Part shown: in pieces, positions 7,288 through 14,455 of the stretch
Position numbering within the stretch: the stretch's first letter is position 1
How the letters are laid out: every line of letters begins with the position of its first letter
Source of the DNA: a virus
Virus record (IMG/VR): IMGVR_UViG_3300049846_001329
Location: 1 to 20,385 of that record
Direction: 5' to 3' (one strand)
Length of the DNA: 20,385 nt
Made by a program: the position numbers and the translations under genes
The notes under the pieces: generated by a model
The model's database searches: none
Told to the model about the DNA's origin: nothing
The model's input: the letters and a program-made list of their open reading frames with translations, nothing else

Positions 7288-8181
7288 ATGCCTAAAAAAT
7301 TAACAGATTTTATAATTTCGCTGGCAAAGGCCGCCGGAATTCCAGACTCAAATGAGCAGATAATTAAAATAAAAGAAGCATTAAAAGATATTGATCCTGA
7401 GATCGATCCTGTTTTTGAAAATGTAATTCATACTAATTTAATGAATGAGGCGGCGGCAAAAAACAATCCAAACCTAAACTCTTATTTTGAAGGTCAGTTA
7501 AAAAGTAAACTTTGGGCGCAAGCATTAGGGCCGATGGATGACAATATACTTGAAGCCGCAAAGAACCTTGAGATTGAAGATTTAGAATCTCTGAAATCAG
7601 AGAAGGATACCAGGAAAAGACTTTCACTATTGACAGAAAAGTTAAAAGATAATTTCGAAAAGAAAGGCAAAAGTAAAACAGAAAAAATTGAGATCGAAGC
7701 CGAAAGGGCTGCGCTCAATGCTAAAATAAAGCAACTAACTGAGGAAGTCGAAAATGTTCGTAAAGAAGAGCATGGAAAGCTAATGAACGAATTAAAGGAA
7801 ATAAACCTTAACTCCATGCTTTCTTCTTATCAATACGGACTTCCAAAAGAGATACCGCAGGATGTGGTAATTGAAACTGCAAAGACTTTAGTAAACCGAA
7901 AGCTAAAAGAGTCAAAAATGCAAGTCAATTATTCGCCTGATTCTAAGCAGCTCGACCTGGTTAATGAAACCGGACAAATTCCATATAATAACAATGCGCC
8001 CGTATTGTTCAAGGAGTTTGTCGATAAGGTTTTAGCCGAAGGTAATTTATTACAAGTTTCCGGTGGTTCACGCGAGGTGAACACAACAAAAAAAGAAACA
8101 ACACAACCGATAGTTGACTCAGGGCAATCATCTATAAGTGAGCTTATGAACTCTCAACTTTCGGCATTTAAAAAATCATAA
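7288..8181 (+). CDS. Probable capsid scaffolding protein
   Basis: A 297-residue acidic and lysine-rich protein with long predicted coiled coil at residues about 95-180 (ESLKSEKDTRKRLSLLTEKL, then KTEKIEIEAERAALNAKIKQ and LTEEVENVRKEE). It has a low-complexity linker rich in T, S and Q and a short helical C-terminus (SISELMNSQLSAFKKS), where scaffolds contact the coat protein. It lies seven bases upstream of the capsid gene, the usual place for a scaffold. No protease motif is seen, so there is no sign of a fused maturation protease. Assignment is by context, size and coiled coil; no family name can be given. Confidence 0.65.
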   Translation: MPKKLTDFIISLAKAAGIPDSNEQIIKIKEALKDIDPEIDPVFENVIHTNLMNEAAAKNNPNLNSYFEGQLKSKLWAQALGPMDDNILEAAKNLEIEDLESLKSEKDTRKRLSLLTEKLKDNFEKKGKSKTEKIEIEAERAALNAKIKQLTEEVENVRKEEHGKLMNELKEINLNSMLSSYQYGLPKEIPQDVVIETAKTLVNRKLKESKMQVNYSPDSKQLDLVNETGQIPYNNNAPVLFKEFVDKVLAEGNLLQVSGGSREVNTTKKETTQPIVDSGQSSISELMNSQLSAFKKS

Positions 8182-8188
8182 ATAAAAC

Positions 8189-9313
8189 ATGGCATCAGGT
8201 TATGCAGCCTATATAATTAACGATATTGTAAAGGCGACCGGCCCGAACGCTCAACCTAATTTCAAGGTAGATGCTCGCGGCCTTACTAAACTGCTCTATC
8301 AGGGCAATGGATCTAATCCGATAAGAAACACAATTGAAACCGGTGAAAAAAGAGAGATCAGATATTTCTACCGGCAGCGTGCTAATAAATCTCAGGTATT
8401 AACGTCTGCTTCGAATGACTCGCATCAATGCGACTATATTCAAACTCCGGCAAGGCTTGAAACTACATTAACTGCTACAAATACTGTTAAGATAGCATAC
8501 CACCTCCCTTATTCACTCATGACGAATTATGAGCACGAGGCGAATATGCCGGCTAAAATTGGCAGCTATGGTAGTGCAACTCAGGAATTGCTTGACCTTA
8601 TAAAAGGGGCGGCCAATGGTTTACTTGAGAAGATGAATGAAACTCTTTGGACTTCTATCACATGGGGTGTAAACTCAGTAGCTGGAAACAACTCCGCTAC
8701 TACTGTTGACTTTCCTCAAAATGCAGCCCTTCAAAAAGTTACTGCCGGTATGCCAAAGATTATTTCTGACTATAAAAGAAATGGCTTGTCAGGTATGCCC
8801 AATATCGTAACGGGTGCTGGAATTCCTTTTCAATGGTTGTCATTTAGCAATGCTATGGGTGCGGCCGCTGCAAACGGATTTGATAACAGGATAGCAACCG
8901 CATGGGGTGACTGGTTTTTAGATCAGGATGCTTCGAGTGCAGACGGCCTCTATACTTTTGAGCCTGGTTCAATCCAAATAGTTGAATATTTAGAAAACCT
9001 TTTCCGCCCTGGCAGACTTGGTGTTTCTGAATTTTTCACTATTGCGTTACCTACTGTTGACCCTTTAGGCAATTCAGTAGCTGTGCCGTTTGATTGTCAG
9101 ATACGAGAGGTCGATTGCCCGACTACTCTTTATGACTCATATTCCGGCAGCTCTGGTACATACGATCGCGGGCTTTCTTTGATTATGTGGAAAAACTTCG
9201 GATTGTTCCAGCTTCCCCCTAACTCATACAGAGGTGAAGATCAGCAATACGGAGTTAACGGATCAATGCGCTATACTATCACTAACGCTGCGGCTACGTT
9301 CCCAACCAGCTAA
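8189..9313 (+). CDS. Major capsid protein
   Basis: A 374-residue protein directly after the scaffold-like gene. It reads as a well-folded mixed protein with no membrane segment and no low-complexity region, and includes a long central helix (SATQELLDLIKGAANGLLEK), an Ala/Gly-rich segment (FSNAMGAAAANGFDNRIATA) and a C-terminal beta-rich domain (LSLIMWKNFGLFQLPPNSYR). Compared with its neighbours it uses more GC-ending codons, fitting high expression. Length and gene order fit an HK97-fold coat protein. Its stop overlaps the next start by TAATG. Identification rests on order and character, not on a signature motif. Confidence 0.7.
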   Translation: MASGYAAYIINDIVKATGPNAQPNFKVDARGLTKLLYQGNGSNPIRNTIETGEKREIRYFYRQRANKSQVLTSASNDSHQCDYIQTPARLETTLTATNTVKIAYHLPYSLMTNYEHEANMPAKIGSYGSATQELLDLIKGAANGLLEKMNETLWTSITWGVNSVAGNNSATTVDFPQNAALQKVTAGMPKIISDYKRNGLSGMPNIVTGAGIPFQWLSFSNAMGAAAANGFDNRIATAWGDWFLDQDASSADGLYTFEPGSIQIVEYLENLFRPGRLGVSEFFTIALPTVDPLGNSVAVPFDCQIREVDCPTTLYDSYSGSSGTYDRGLSLIMWKNFGLFQLPPNSYRGEDQQYGVNGSMRYTITNAAATFPTS

Positions 9314-10383
9314 TGAGTACAACAGCATTTGACTGTTTAAGTAATGCGGTAAATGTTTTGGGTTGCAGCTCGACTGCAACCCGCATTTATCTCAACTCAT
9401 TGCCAGGAATAAACTTAGAATCTATTGAGGGTATCTCAGATAGAGAGCAGGGTAATTATCTCGGTGTTATATCTGATGTTAAATCCAGAAGTTATCGAAA
9501 GTTTATTTCTGATGTTACCATTGATTTTTCAAAGCGATATAAATTAAGGCAGATTTATAGCTCTATTGATATGGGTAAGAATTTAGATTTACCTGTATCT
9601 GTTACCGCTCCCGCGTCTAATACTTATAGGGGCACTTATATTAATTTAGATTTTCCATCAACATTAGATGGGCAATATAAAAGATCTGCATTACAAAGCC
9701 TTCATATAAACAAGGCTTATTTTTATTGTCATAGTTCTGCTAATTCGTTAGATATACATTTATCTGTTTTTGACTATGATACCAATGAAAACCTTGCTAC
9801 ATTTTCATTAACAGGTGCATCAGATAGTTGGGTTGAAGCTACCAACTCAGTAAGTGGTATAAATGATTTTGGGCTTAATGTTTCAGGGCGCAGGATTGCA
9901 ATATTAATAAGTAATGATGCTGGAGCTTATACAAATATTTCATGTTATAAAACTACCACTGAAGATTCAACCCTCAATCTAATAGATGTGCATGGTATTA
10001 ATTTTACAGCGGCAGGATCGCCAAGCAAAACAAGGCCGCTATCTTCAAACTCAACATTTGATAATAATTCAAATGGCATTAGTTTAGTGTTTGGTGTTCG
10101 ATGCAGTTATGAAAATATAATTTGCAATAACCTTGACTTGTTTGTGACTCCATGGCTTTATTTACTTGGTTCTGAATTGATGCTTGAGAGAATGTATTCA
10201 CCTCGAAAAAATCAATGGACAATGAATAAAAAAGATGCAATGGAGTTAAAGGGATTATATGATGCTGAATATGAAAAAGCCAGAAAACAAATAATTGAAA
10301 ACATAACGCTCGATGAATCAGATCCGTGTATAGAATGCGGGGCTGCATATAATTTAAAAGAATCGCCCTTTTTCTCTATATAA
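9313..10383 (+). CDS. Unknown virion protein of the neck region
   Basis: A 356-residue protein, coupled to the capsid gene by TAATG and directly abutting the next gene. The N-terminal 75 residues are soluble and contain LGCSSTATRIYLNSLPGI, which looks like a head-tail adaptor opening. The middle (about 85-260) is Ser/Thr/Asn-rich beta structure, likely an inserted or decorating domain exposed on the virion. The C-terminal part is helical (KKDAMELKGLYDAEYEKARK) and ends in a CxxC pair (C339, C342) followed by KESPFFSI. I infer a connector or adaptor with a surface domain; a capsid decoration protein is the main alternative. Confidence 0.5.
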   Translation: MSTTAFDCLSNAVNVLGCSSTATRIYLNSLPGINLESIEGISDREQGNYLGVISDVKSRSYRKFISDVTIDFSKRYKLRQIYSSIDMGKNLDLPVSVTAPASNTYRGTYINLDFPSTLDGQYKRSALQSLHINKAYFYCHSSANSLDIHLSVFDYDTNENLATFSLTGASDSWVEATNSVSGINDFGLNVSGRRIAILISNDAGAYTNISCYKTTTEDSTLNLIDVHGINFTAAGSPSKTRPLSSNSTFDNNSNGISLVFGVRCSYENIICNNLDLFVTPWLYLLGSELMLERMYSPRKNQWTMNKKDAMELKGLYDAEYEKARKQIIENITLDESDPCIECGAAYNLKESPFFSI

Positions 10384-10845
10384 ATGTTTTCAGTAAAAAT
10401 AAAAAAACCAAAACCTATTTCGTTTAATCTTTCAAAAGAAGATTTAGATAAATATTTAAGGGCATTGGTGGTAGGTATGGCTCCTATTATAAAAGACAGG
10501 ATTCACGTACAAGGATTAAAGTCGGATGAAACACCCATAGGAACTTATTCAAATTCATACTTGGCCCATAGAAAAAAAAGGGGGAAAGGTGATGACTCAA
10601 AGGTAGTATTCTCATTTACCAGGCAAATGCAAAATGATTTTGGGGCCGTTGGCAATGATCCTATAAAAACAAATAATGGTTACGGGCTTGGATTTAAAAA
10701 TGATATTAATTATAATAAAGCCGATTGGCTGCAAAATGGGAAAAGAGGTTTTGGCCGCGTTTATGATTTAACTCCAAGCGAAAAGAAATTCTTATTAGAA
10801 AAAGCCGAAGAAGTGGCCAAACAACTATTTGTAAATATTAAATAA
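10384..10845 (+). CDS. Head-tail joining protein, HK97 gp10 / virion morphogenesis-like
   Basis: A 153-residue protein. Helix (LSKEDLDKYLRALVVGMAPIIKDRI), then the segment SDETPIGTYSNSYLAHRKKRG, then SFTRQMQNDFGAV and an aromatic C-terminus (YDLTPSEKKFLLEKAEE). This resembles the small neck or tail-completion proteins of siphoviruses, in which a helix is followed by a G.Y...Y...K loop and a short beta core. It sits between the putative adaptor and the tail-terminator candidate, again the expected place. The stop overlaps the next ATG (TAATG). Confidence 0.5.
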   Translation: MFSVKIKKPKPISFNLSKEDLDKYLRALVVGMAPIIKDRIHVQGLKSDETPIGTYSNSYLAHRKKRGKGDDSKVVFSFTRQMQNDFGAVGNDPIKTNNGYGLGFKNDINYNKADWLQNGKRGFGRVYDLTPSEKKFLLEKAEEVAKQLFVNIK

Positions 10846-11432
10846 TGCCATACATAGATAAAATAGTTGATCTATTAAATGATTCTTTGGCTGCAAACCA
10901 GCTAAAAGGAAAAGCATTTAGTAAGGGTCAATTTTTTGGATTATGCAAGCAGCTAAAAAAAGATTCAGGGGATTCGATAGAGCCGGTAATATATTCCATT
11001 TCCGGCCATGAAATAGACCCATTTGTAAATGATACTTATCCATTTCAAATTTATCATAGAATATTAAATACTACTTACGCTTTTAATAAGTTTGAGTTTG
11101 GAGATGGCAATGATATAATAACAGAAACGACAACAATGGCCGCCGTTGTATTTGCAATAACGGACGAGGTAAAAGAAACAGAGTCCGACCTTGCATTTTT
11201 AATAGCAACTGGGCTTTCATCTAATTTATCATTATCCGACCTGGATGGCATAAAAATAGCGAGAGCGACAATAACCCCCGTTTCAGCAAACCTAAATAGC
11301 GAGGCGGTATTTAAGCAGGAATATGGCGGGGATATAGAATATAAATTAAATCCTAAAGATATTTATTTTAGCATAAATTATACAATAGTAACAGAGGCTG
11401 ATAAGAATTGTATTATTTGCGAATCTTGTTAG
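10845..11432 (+). CDS. Possible tail terminator with a C-terminal Cys cluster
   Basis: A 195-residue protein without a recognised family. It has an N-terminal helix (IDKIVDLLNDSLAANQL) and a beta-rich core with an alternating pattern (TMAAVVFAITDEV, then ITPVSANLNS and YFSINYTIVTEA). It ends CIICESC, with C189, C192 and C195 spaced CxxCxxC at the extreme C-terminus. Its place, after a gp10-like protein and before a tail-tube candidate, and its length fit a tail terminator. The Cys cluster is unusual for that role and may bind metal or form disulfides between subunits. Confidence 0.45.
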   Translation: MPYIDKIVDLLNDSLAANQLKGKAFSKGQFFGLCKQLKKDSGDSIEPVIYSISGHEIDPFVNDTYPFQIYHRILNTTYAFNKFEFGDGNDIITETTTMAAVVFAITDEVKETESDLAFLIATGLSSNLSLSDLDGIKIARATITPVSANLNSEAVFKQEYGGDIEYKLNPKDIYFSINYTIVTEADKNCIICESC

Positions 11433-11447
11433 TTTTTATTATTTTTG
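11416..11447 (+). promoter_or_regulatory. Bacteroidota-type promoter for the tail gene
   Basis: TTTG (11416-11419), 20 bases, then TATTTTTG (11440-11447): both boxes exact, spacing as in the Bacteroidota -33/-7 consensus. The -33 box lies within the last codons of the previous gene. It gives a leader of about 90 bases before the ATG at 11546. This is the best promoter match in the window. Confidence 0.6.
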
Positions 11448-11472
11448 TATTTAATTAATTACGGGCAACTCG

Positions 11473-11515
11473 GCAAGTTTATACTTGCATCATTTCGGCT
11501 CTAATCGGAAAGAGC
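11473..11515 (+). promoter_or_regulatory. Structured 5' leader with two hairpins
   Basis: GCAAGT (11473-11478) pairs with ACTTGC (11483-11488) around TTAT; GCTCT (11498-11502) pairs with AGAGC (11511-11515) around an eight-base loop. Both lie between the promoter and the tail gene and are followed by an A-rich start region. They may stabilise the message or regulate its translation. It matches no riboswitch I know. Confidence 0.4.
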
Positions 11516-11545
11516 AAAAAATAATTAAGGAAATGAAAAAAGAAA

Positions 11546-12115
11546 ATGGGTTATTACATACCTTCCTCGAACTGTTCGGGGACAACCGTACCAGATTACG
11601 ATTGTAATGATTGCCCCTCGATAGAATACGGGCGAATACGTTCGGTTGCTTTCGTTAAAAAATCCTACTACTCTACTCTTTATGCTTCTCCAACATCTAC
11701 TTCTGTTTGGATGACAGGAATCCAAAACGGTTCTATTATCGTTTTGGCCAGAACATCCGGAAGCTATGATGGAGGAACTACTCAGGAGCTTGTAGGATTT
11801 GGTGACGATGCTACCATGAATGGCAATACTACGCATACTGCCGAGGTAATGGATGCAAACTATAAAAATAATTGCGACTTCTGGAATGCCATAAAGAATT
11901 CGTCTGAATACTCTTTAGTATATCGCACAAGTTCGCTTGTTCATTTTGTTTCATCCACCGGCGCAACCGTAACAATTACTCCTAATAATCCTGTTGCAGA
12001 TGATATCAACTCTGTTGTAGGATGGAAGGCTAAATTGAAATGGACAAATGCTGATTCTCCTTGCTCATTCTCAGTACCTACCGGAATATTCACTAATTGC
12101 ATAGTACATTCATAA
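11546..12115 (+). CDS. Probable major tail (tube) protein
   Basis: A 189-residue, mostly beta protein (SVAFVKKSYYSTLYASPTST, then GSIIVLARTSGSYDG and VGWKAKLKWTN), size and composition typical of a tube subunit. It starts with a Cys-containing arm: C10, C20 and C23, the last two in DCNDCP. It alone has a strong promoter with a structured leader, and a hairpin directly follows its stop. A strongly expressed single-gene unit is what a major structural protein would need. A decoration protein is the alternative; no tape-measure gene follows, which weakens the tube assignment. Confidence 0.5.
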   Translation: MGYYIPSSNCSGTTVPDYDCNDCPSIEYGRIRSVAFVKKSYYSTLYASPTSTSVWMTGIQNGSIIVLARTSGSYDGGTTQELVGFGDDATMNGNTTHTAEVMDANYKNNCDFWNAIKNSSEYSLVYRTSSLVHFVSSTGATVTITPNNPVADDINSVVGWKAKLKWTNADSPCSFSVPTGIFTNCIVHS

Positions 12116-12147
12116 TACTTTTTTAGAGCCGTAACTCTTAAAAGTAT
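12115..12147 (+). terminator. Hairpin after the tail gene
   Basis: ATACTTTT (12115-12122) pairs with AAAAGTAT (12140-12147), and inside it AGAG (12125-12128) with CTCT (12135-12138), with a small internal bulge. It begins at the last base of the tail-gene stop codon. A run of U does not follow, so it may be a partial terminator or an mRNA 3' stabiliser. Confidence 0.45.
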
Positions 12148-12166
12148 TTGCTAAATAATTTATGAT

Positions 12167-12916
12167 ATGAATTATAAATTAGGGAAACAGCCGGCGACCT
12201 ATGATAGGCGAACATTAAAATTTGCCAAGTATGTAGATCGGTCGCTTTTGCCAGATATACCTGATGTAATCGGTCACGACAAACTATTTGATGATAATAG
12301 CGGGTGGGGTATGCTTGCAAATGACAGATACGGTTGCTGCGTTATTAGCTCTATGATGCACCAGACTATGCTATGGAATAAGGCCGCAAAAAATAAAGAG
12401 GTGCAATTTACCGATGAACTTTGTATTGATACATATCACAAAGTCAATAATTCTACAGAGGATAATGGTACTAATATGTTAACGGCTCTTAAATATCGAA
12501 ACAAGCACGGTATTGTCGACTCGGACGGAAATATATATAAGATAGGAGCCTTCGCATACCTGAACACTCACAATATAGATGAGATAAAGGCGGCCGTTTA
12601 TTTATTTGGCCTTGTCGATATCGGGTTCTATGTTCCTGATTATTGTATGGATCAGTTTGCGGGCGGTCGCCCCTGGGTCGTTACCGGTGAAGGAGAAAAC
12701 CAGGGCGGGCATTGCGTACCAATTGTAGGTTTTGATAAAATGTTCAATACCGTTACATGGGGGAGAGAACAAAAGATGGATATTGAGTTTTTTGCAAAGT
12801 ATGCAGATGAGGCGTACGCAATAATCTCAGAAGATTATTTGAACGGTAACAAAGAAACTCCGGAAGGTTTCGACTTAGAAACCCTCAAACAGGATTTACT
12901 AATATTACAGGCTTAA
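12167..12916 (+). CDS. Papain-like cysteine peptidase-fold protein
   Basis: A 249-residue protein. GWGMLANDRYGCCVISS (46-62) holds the expected nucleophile Cys (C58, helix start after Gly), GGHCVPIVGFD (180-190) the catalytic His182, and VTWGREQ (196-202) the segment where papain-like enzymes carry N-S-W-G. The third catalytic residue is therefore not conserved in its usual form; N194, two residues upstream, may serve. No signal peptide. Phage proteins of this type have been annotated as peptidases, but the substrate is unknown. Followed at once by holin-like genes, it may cleave peptidoglycan peptides or be carried in the tail. An inactive binding fold is possible. Confidence 0.55.
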   Translation: MNYKLGKQPATYDRRTLKFAKYVDRSLLPDIPDVIGHDKLFDDNSGWGMLANDRYGCCVISSMMHQTMLWNKAAKNKEVQFTDELCIDTYHKVNNSTEDNGTNMLTALKYRNKHGIVDSDGNIYKIGAFAYLNTHNIDEIKAAVYLFGLVDIGFYVPDYCMDQFAGGRPWVVTGEGENQGGHCVPIVGFDKMFNTVTWGREQKMDIEFFAKYADEAYAIISEDYLNGNKETPEGFDLETLKQDLLILQA

Positions 12917-12923
12917 ATGAATT

Positions 12924-13205
12924 ATGCTATTAATAATACTTCAAGATATTTTAAACGAAAGCATTTGGTCGAAGCTGCTCGATCACGGATTAACAATACT
13001 TTTATTGGCGGTTGCGGTCTATGTATTATGGAAAAGAGATCAAACCATGCAAGCAAAACAAGATTCTATTAATGAAAGAATGAACAATTATTTAGAAGAA
13101 GATCGAAAAGAAATGCTTACCGTTATTCAAAATAATACGGAGGCGTTCAAAAAATTCTCAGATACTTTGGAAAGTATTTTAAATCATAAACAGTTAAACA
13201 GTTAA
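12924..13205 (+). CDS. Single-span membrane protein with coiled coil, holin-like
   Basis: A 93-residue protein: a short N-terminus, one transmembrane helix (LTILLLAVAVYVLWKRD, about residues 23-39), then a charged helical tail (SINERMNNYLEEDRKEMLTV) likely to form a coiled coil. This layout is like BhlA-type small phage holins. It lies just before a second holin-like gene and after the peptidase. A role in membrane permeabilisation or in regulating its timing is likely; a tail or membrane accessory protein is the alternative. Confidence 0.5.
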   Translation: MLLIILQDILNESIWSKLLDHGLTILLLAVAVYVLWKRDQTMQAKQDSINERMNNYLEEDRKEMLTVIQNNTEAFKKFSDTLESILNHKQLNS

Positions 13206-13217
13206 AAAAAAATAAAA

Positions 13218-13442
13218 ATGGAAAACATTAAAAATTGGTTACTATCAAAAACTATTTGGGGTATCATTGCAATGATTGTCCCAAATGCTCAGGAAATCTA
13301 CGCAGCTATTGTTAGCCAACTAAACTCCGGCGACTTTGTACAAATAATTCAGGCCGTAATATCTATACTTGGCGTTGTACTCGCTATTTATGGAAGGTTT
13401 TCTGCAAAGAAGAAGTTATCTTTTAAGATAGATAAGTTATAA
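13218..13442 (+). CDS. Small holin-like protein
   Basis: A 74-residue protein with two hydrophobic segments: TIWGIIAMIVPNA (13-25) and VISILGVVLAIYGRF (47-61), followed by a Lys-rich tail (SAKKKLSFKIDKL). Ending the second segment in AIYGRFSAKKK is typical of a set of short phage holins in which a GR..AKK stretch follows the last span. It would form the pore that lets the wall-degrading enzyme act. It lies 12 bases after the previous membrane gene. Confidence 0.6.
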   Translation: MENIKNWLLSKTIWGIIAMIVPNAQEIYAAIVSQLNSGDFVQIIQAVISILGVVLAIYGRFSAKKKLSFKIDKL

Positions 13443-13476
13443 TGAAATGCGTTATATATCTTATGAAAGGGAGAAA

Positions 13477-13617
13477 ATGGAAGGACTGAAAAAAATAATA
13501 AAAAGGTTTAAGGCGTATTTATCTGTAACGACAGATAAGGACAAAGATAATAAGCCTACGAAATTTAAAAGGGTAACAAAAGTAAAAATGAGTAAAAAGA
13601 AAAAGGGCGGCAAATAA
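13477..13617 (+). CDS. 46-residue Lys-rich basic protein
   Basis: Starts MEGLKKIIKRFKAYLSV, an amphipathic basic helix, and ends in MSKKKKGGK. Sixteen of 46 residues are Lys and two Arg. I know no family. The last codons form the 5' arm of the terminator below. An upstream ATG at 13442 in another frame stops after 15 codons and is not used here. A small nucleic-acid-binding or membrane-active peptide would suit the composition; short length lowers certainty. Confidence 0.4.
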   Translation: MEGLKKIIKRFKAYLSVTTDKDKDNKPTKFKRVTKVKMSKKKKGGK

Positions 13618-13632
13618 GCAGCCCTTTTATTG
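13601..13632 (+). terminator. Rho-independent terminator
   Basis: AAAAGGGC (13601-13608) pairs with GCCCTTTT (13621-13628) around a 12-base loop, followed by a T-rich run (TTTTATTGTT). The 5' arm lies in the last codons of the 46-residue gene and the loop contains its stop. This is the clearest terminator in the window and separates the holin group from the DUF5675 gene. Confidence 0.6.
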
Positions 13633-13634
13633 TT

Positions 13635-14129
13635 ATGCTTATAACTCTAATGCGTCAAAAGTGGGATAATGTTAGTACACTTGGCCGGCTCTATTTTGAT
13701 AATGAGGATGTAATGTATTGCGACCATGAAGGGAAAATGTTACCAGCCTATTCCCTCGAAGATGTTGACCGTAATTTATATGATTACATGAAAGAAAGCG
13801 AAATATTATCGGTTAAGATTCCTGGTAAAACGGCAATTCCATACGGAAGATATAAGATTGAATTAACATATTCACCGAGGTTTAAAAAAATATTACCATT
13901 ATTAATTGCAGTAAAAGGATTTAGCGGGGTTAGGATTCACAATGGATCCTTTGCAAAAGATACGGACGGATGTATATTAGGTGGATTTAAATGGCATAAG
14001 TTATTTGAGAATGACGGAAGCAGTCAATTTATGATTTCAAAGTCGAAAGATTGGATGAGTGATTTTATGAATATGATTAATTATAGGGTAAGTAAGAAAG
14101 AAGAAATATTCATTGAGATAGTCAAATGA
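13635..14129 (+). CDS. DUF5675-family protein, likely peptidoglycan-related
   Basis: A 164-residue protein with the family's order of motifs: MLITLMRQKW ... STLGRLYFD, then YSLEDVDR, KIPGKTAIPYGRYKIELTYS (61-80), and IHNGSFAKDTDGCILGG (101-117). The last motif, with H102 and C113, recalls the active site of L,D-transpeptidases (H ... GC), so a wall-active enzyme is plausible; the activity of DUF5675 proteins is not something I can assert. It sits beside holin-like genes, which supports a part in lysis. It starts seven bases after the terminator stem and its end overlaps the next gene by ATGA. Confidence 0.6.
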   Translation: MLITLMRQKWDNVSTLGRLYFDNEDVMYCDHEGKMLPAYSLEDVDRNLYDYMKESEILSVKIPGKTAIPYGRYKIELTYSPRFKKILPLLIAVKGFSGVRIHNGSFAKDTDGCILGGFKWHKLFENDGSSQFMISKSKDWMSDFMNMINYRVSKKEEIFIEIVK

Positions 14130-14446
14130 AAATTGCTTTATTATTTATTTTCATTAGTATCGTGTTTGATTTTCCTGACAGCTCCAGGAATATAAAAACC
14201 TGGATAAAAGAAATTGAGCCTAAATATAAAATAGAATCTGAGAAAGAAAATATAAACCTTAATTTAAAAAATCAGCCGGACGATCTAAACATACGGCTAA
14301 ACATAGCAAACATTCAAATATCTTTTAAAGATAGTCTATTGACCGATAGTTTATTTATGTATCAATATCAGTTGATAGAAGATAACAAAATAATAAGGAT
14401 GCAAACCCTCGGATTAATAATATTATGCTTAATTATTATCTTTTAA
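14126..14446 (+). CDS. Membrane protein anchored at both ends, spanin-like layout
   Basis: A 106-residue protein: N-terminal hydrophobic stretch (MKIALLFIFISIVFDF), a polar, charged middle with likely helix (EKENINLNLKNQPDDLNIRL), and a C-terminal hydrophobic helix (MQTLGLIILCLIIIF). One-gene spanins, which join inner and outer membranes in Gram-negative hosts, have a lipoprotein signal and a C-terminal span. Here the C-terminal span fits, but no lipobox Cys follows the N-terminal stretch, so canonical outer-membrane lipidation is not supported. Coupling by ATGA to the DUF5675 gene favours a lysis role. No family recognised. Confidence 0.45.
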   Translation: MKIALLFIFISIVFDFPDSSRNIKTWIKEIEPKYKIESEKENINLNLKNQPDDLNIRLNIANIQISFKDSLLTDSLFMYQYQLIEDNKIIRMQTLGLIILCLIIIF

Positions 14447-14455
14447 TTTATCGAA

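Noticed and set aside
7494-7817. 107-codon reading frame opposite the scaffold gene
   Set aside because: It lies fully inside a well-supported gene, and its Ser/Phe/Leu-rich product is what results from reading the opposite strand of Lys/Glu-rich coiled-coil codons.
10079-10348. 89-codon leftward frame inside the 356-residue neck protein
   Set aside because: Shadow of a coupled gene; no leader or neighbour on that strand.
11448-11545. Riboswitch or tRNA in the leader before the tail gene
   Set aside because: The two short hairpins match no cloverleaf and no aptamer I can recognise.
11525-11836. 103-codon leftward frame at the start of the tail gene
   Set aside because: It would run against the strongest promoter in the window and covers the tail gene's start; composition is not protein-like.
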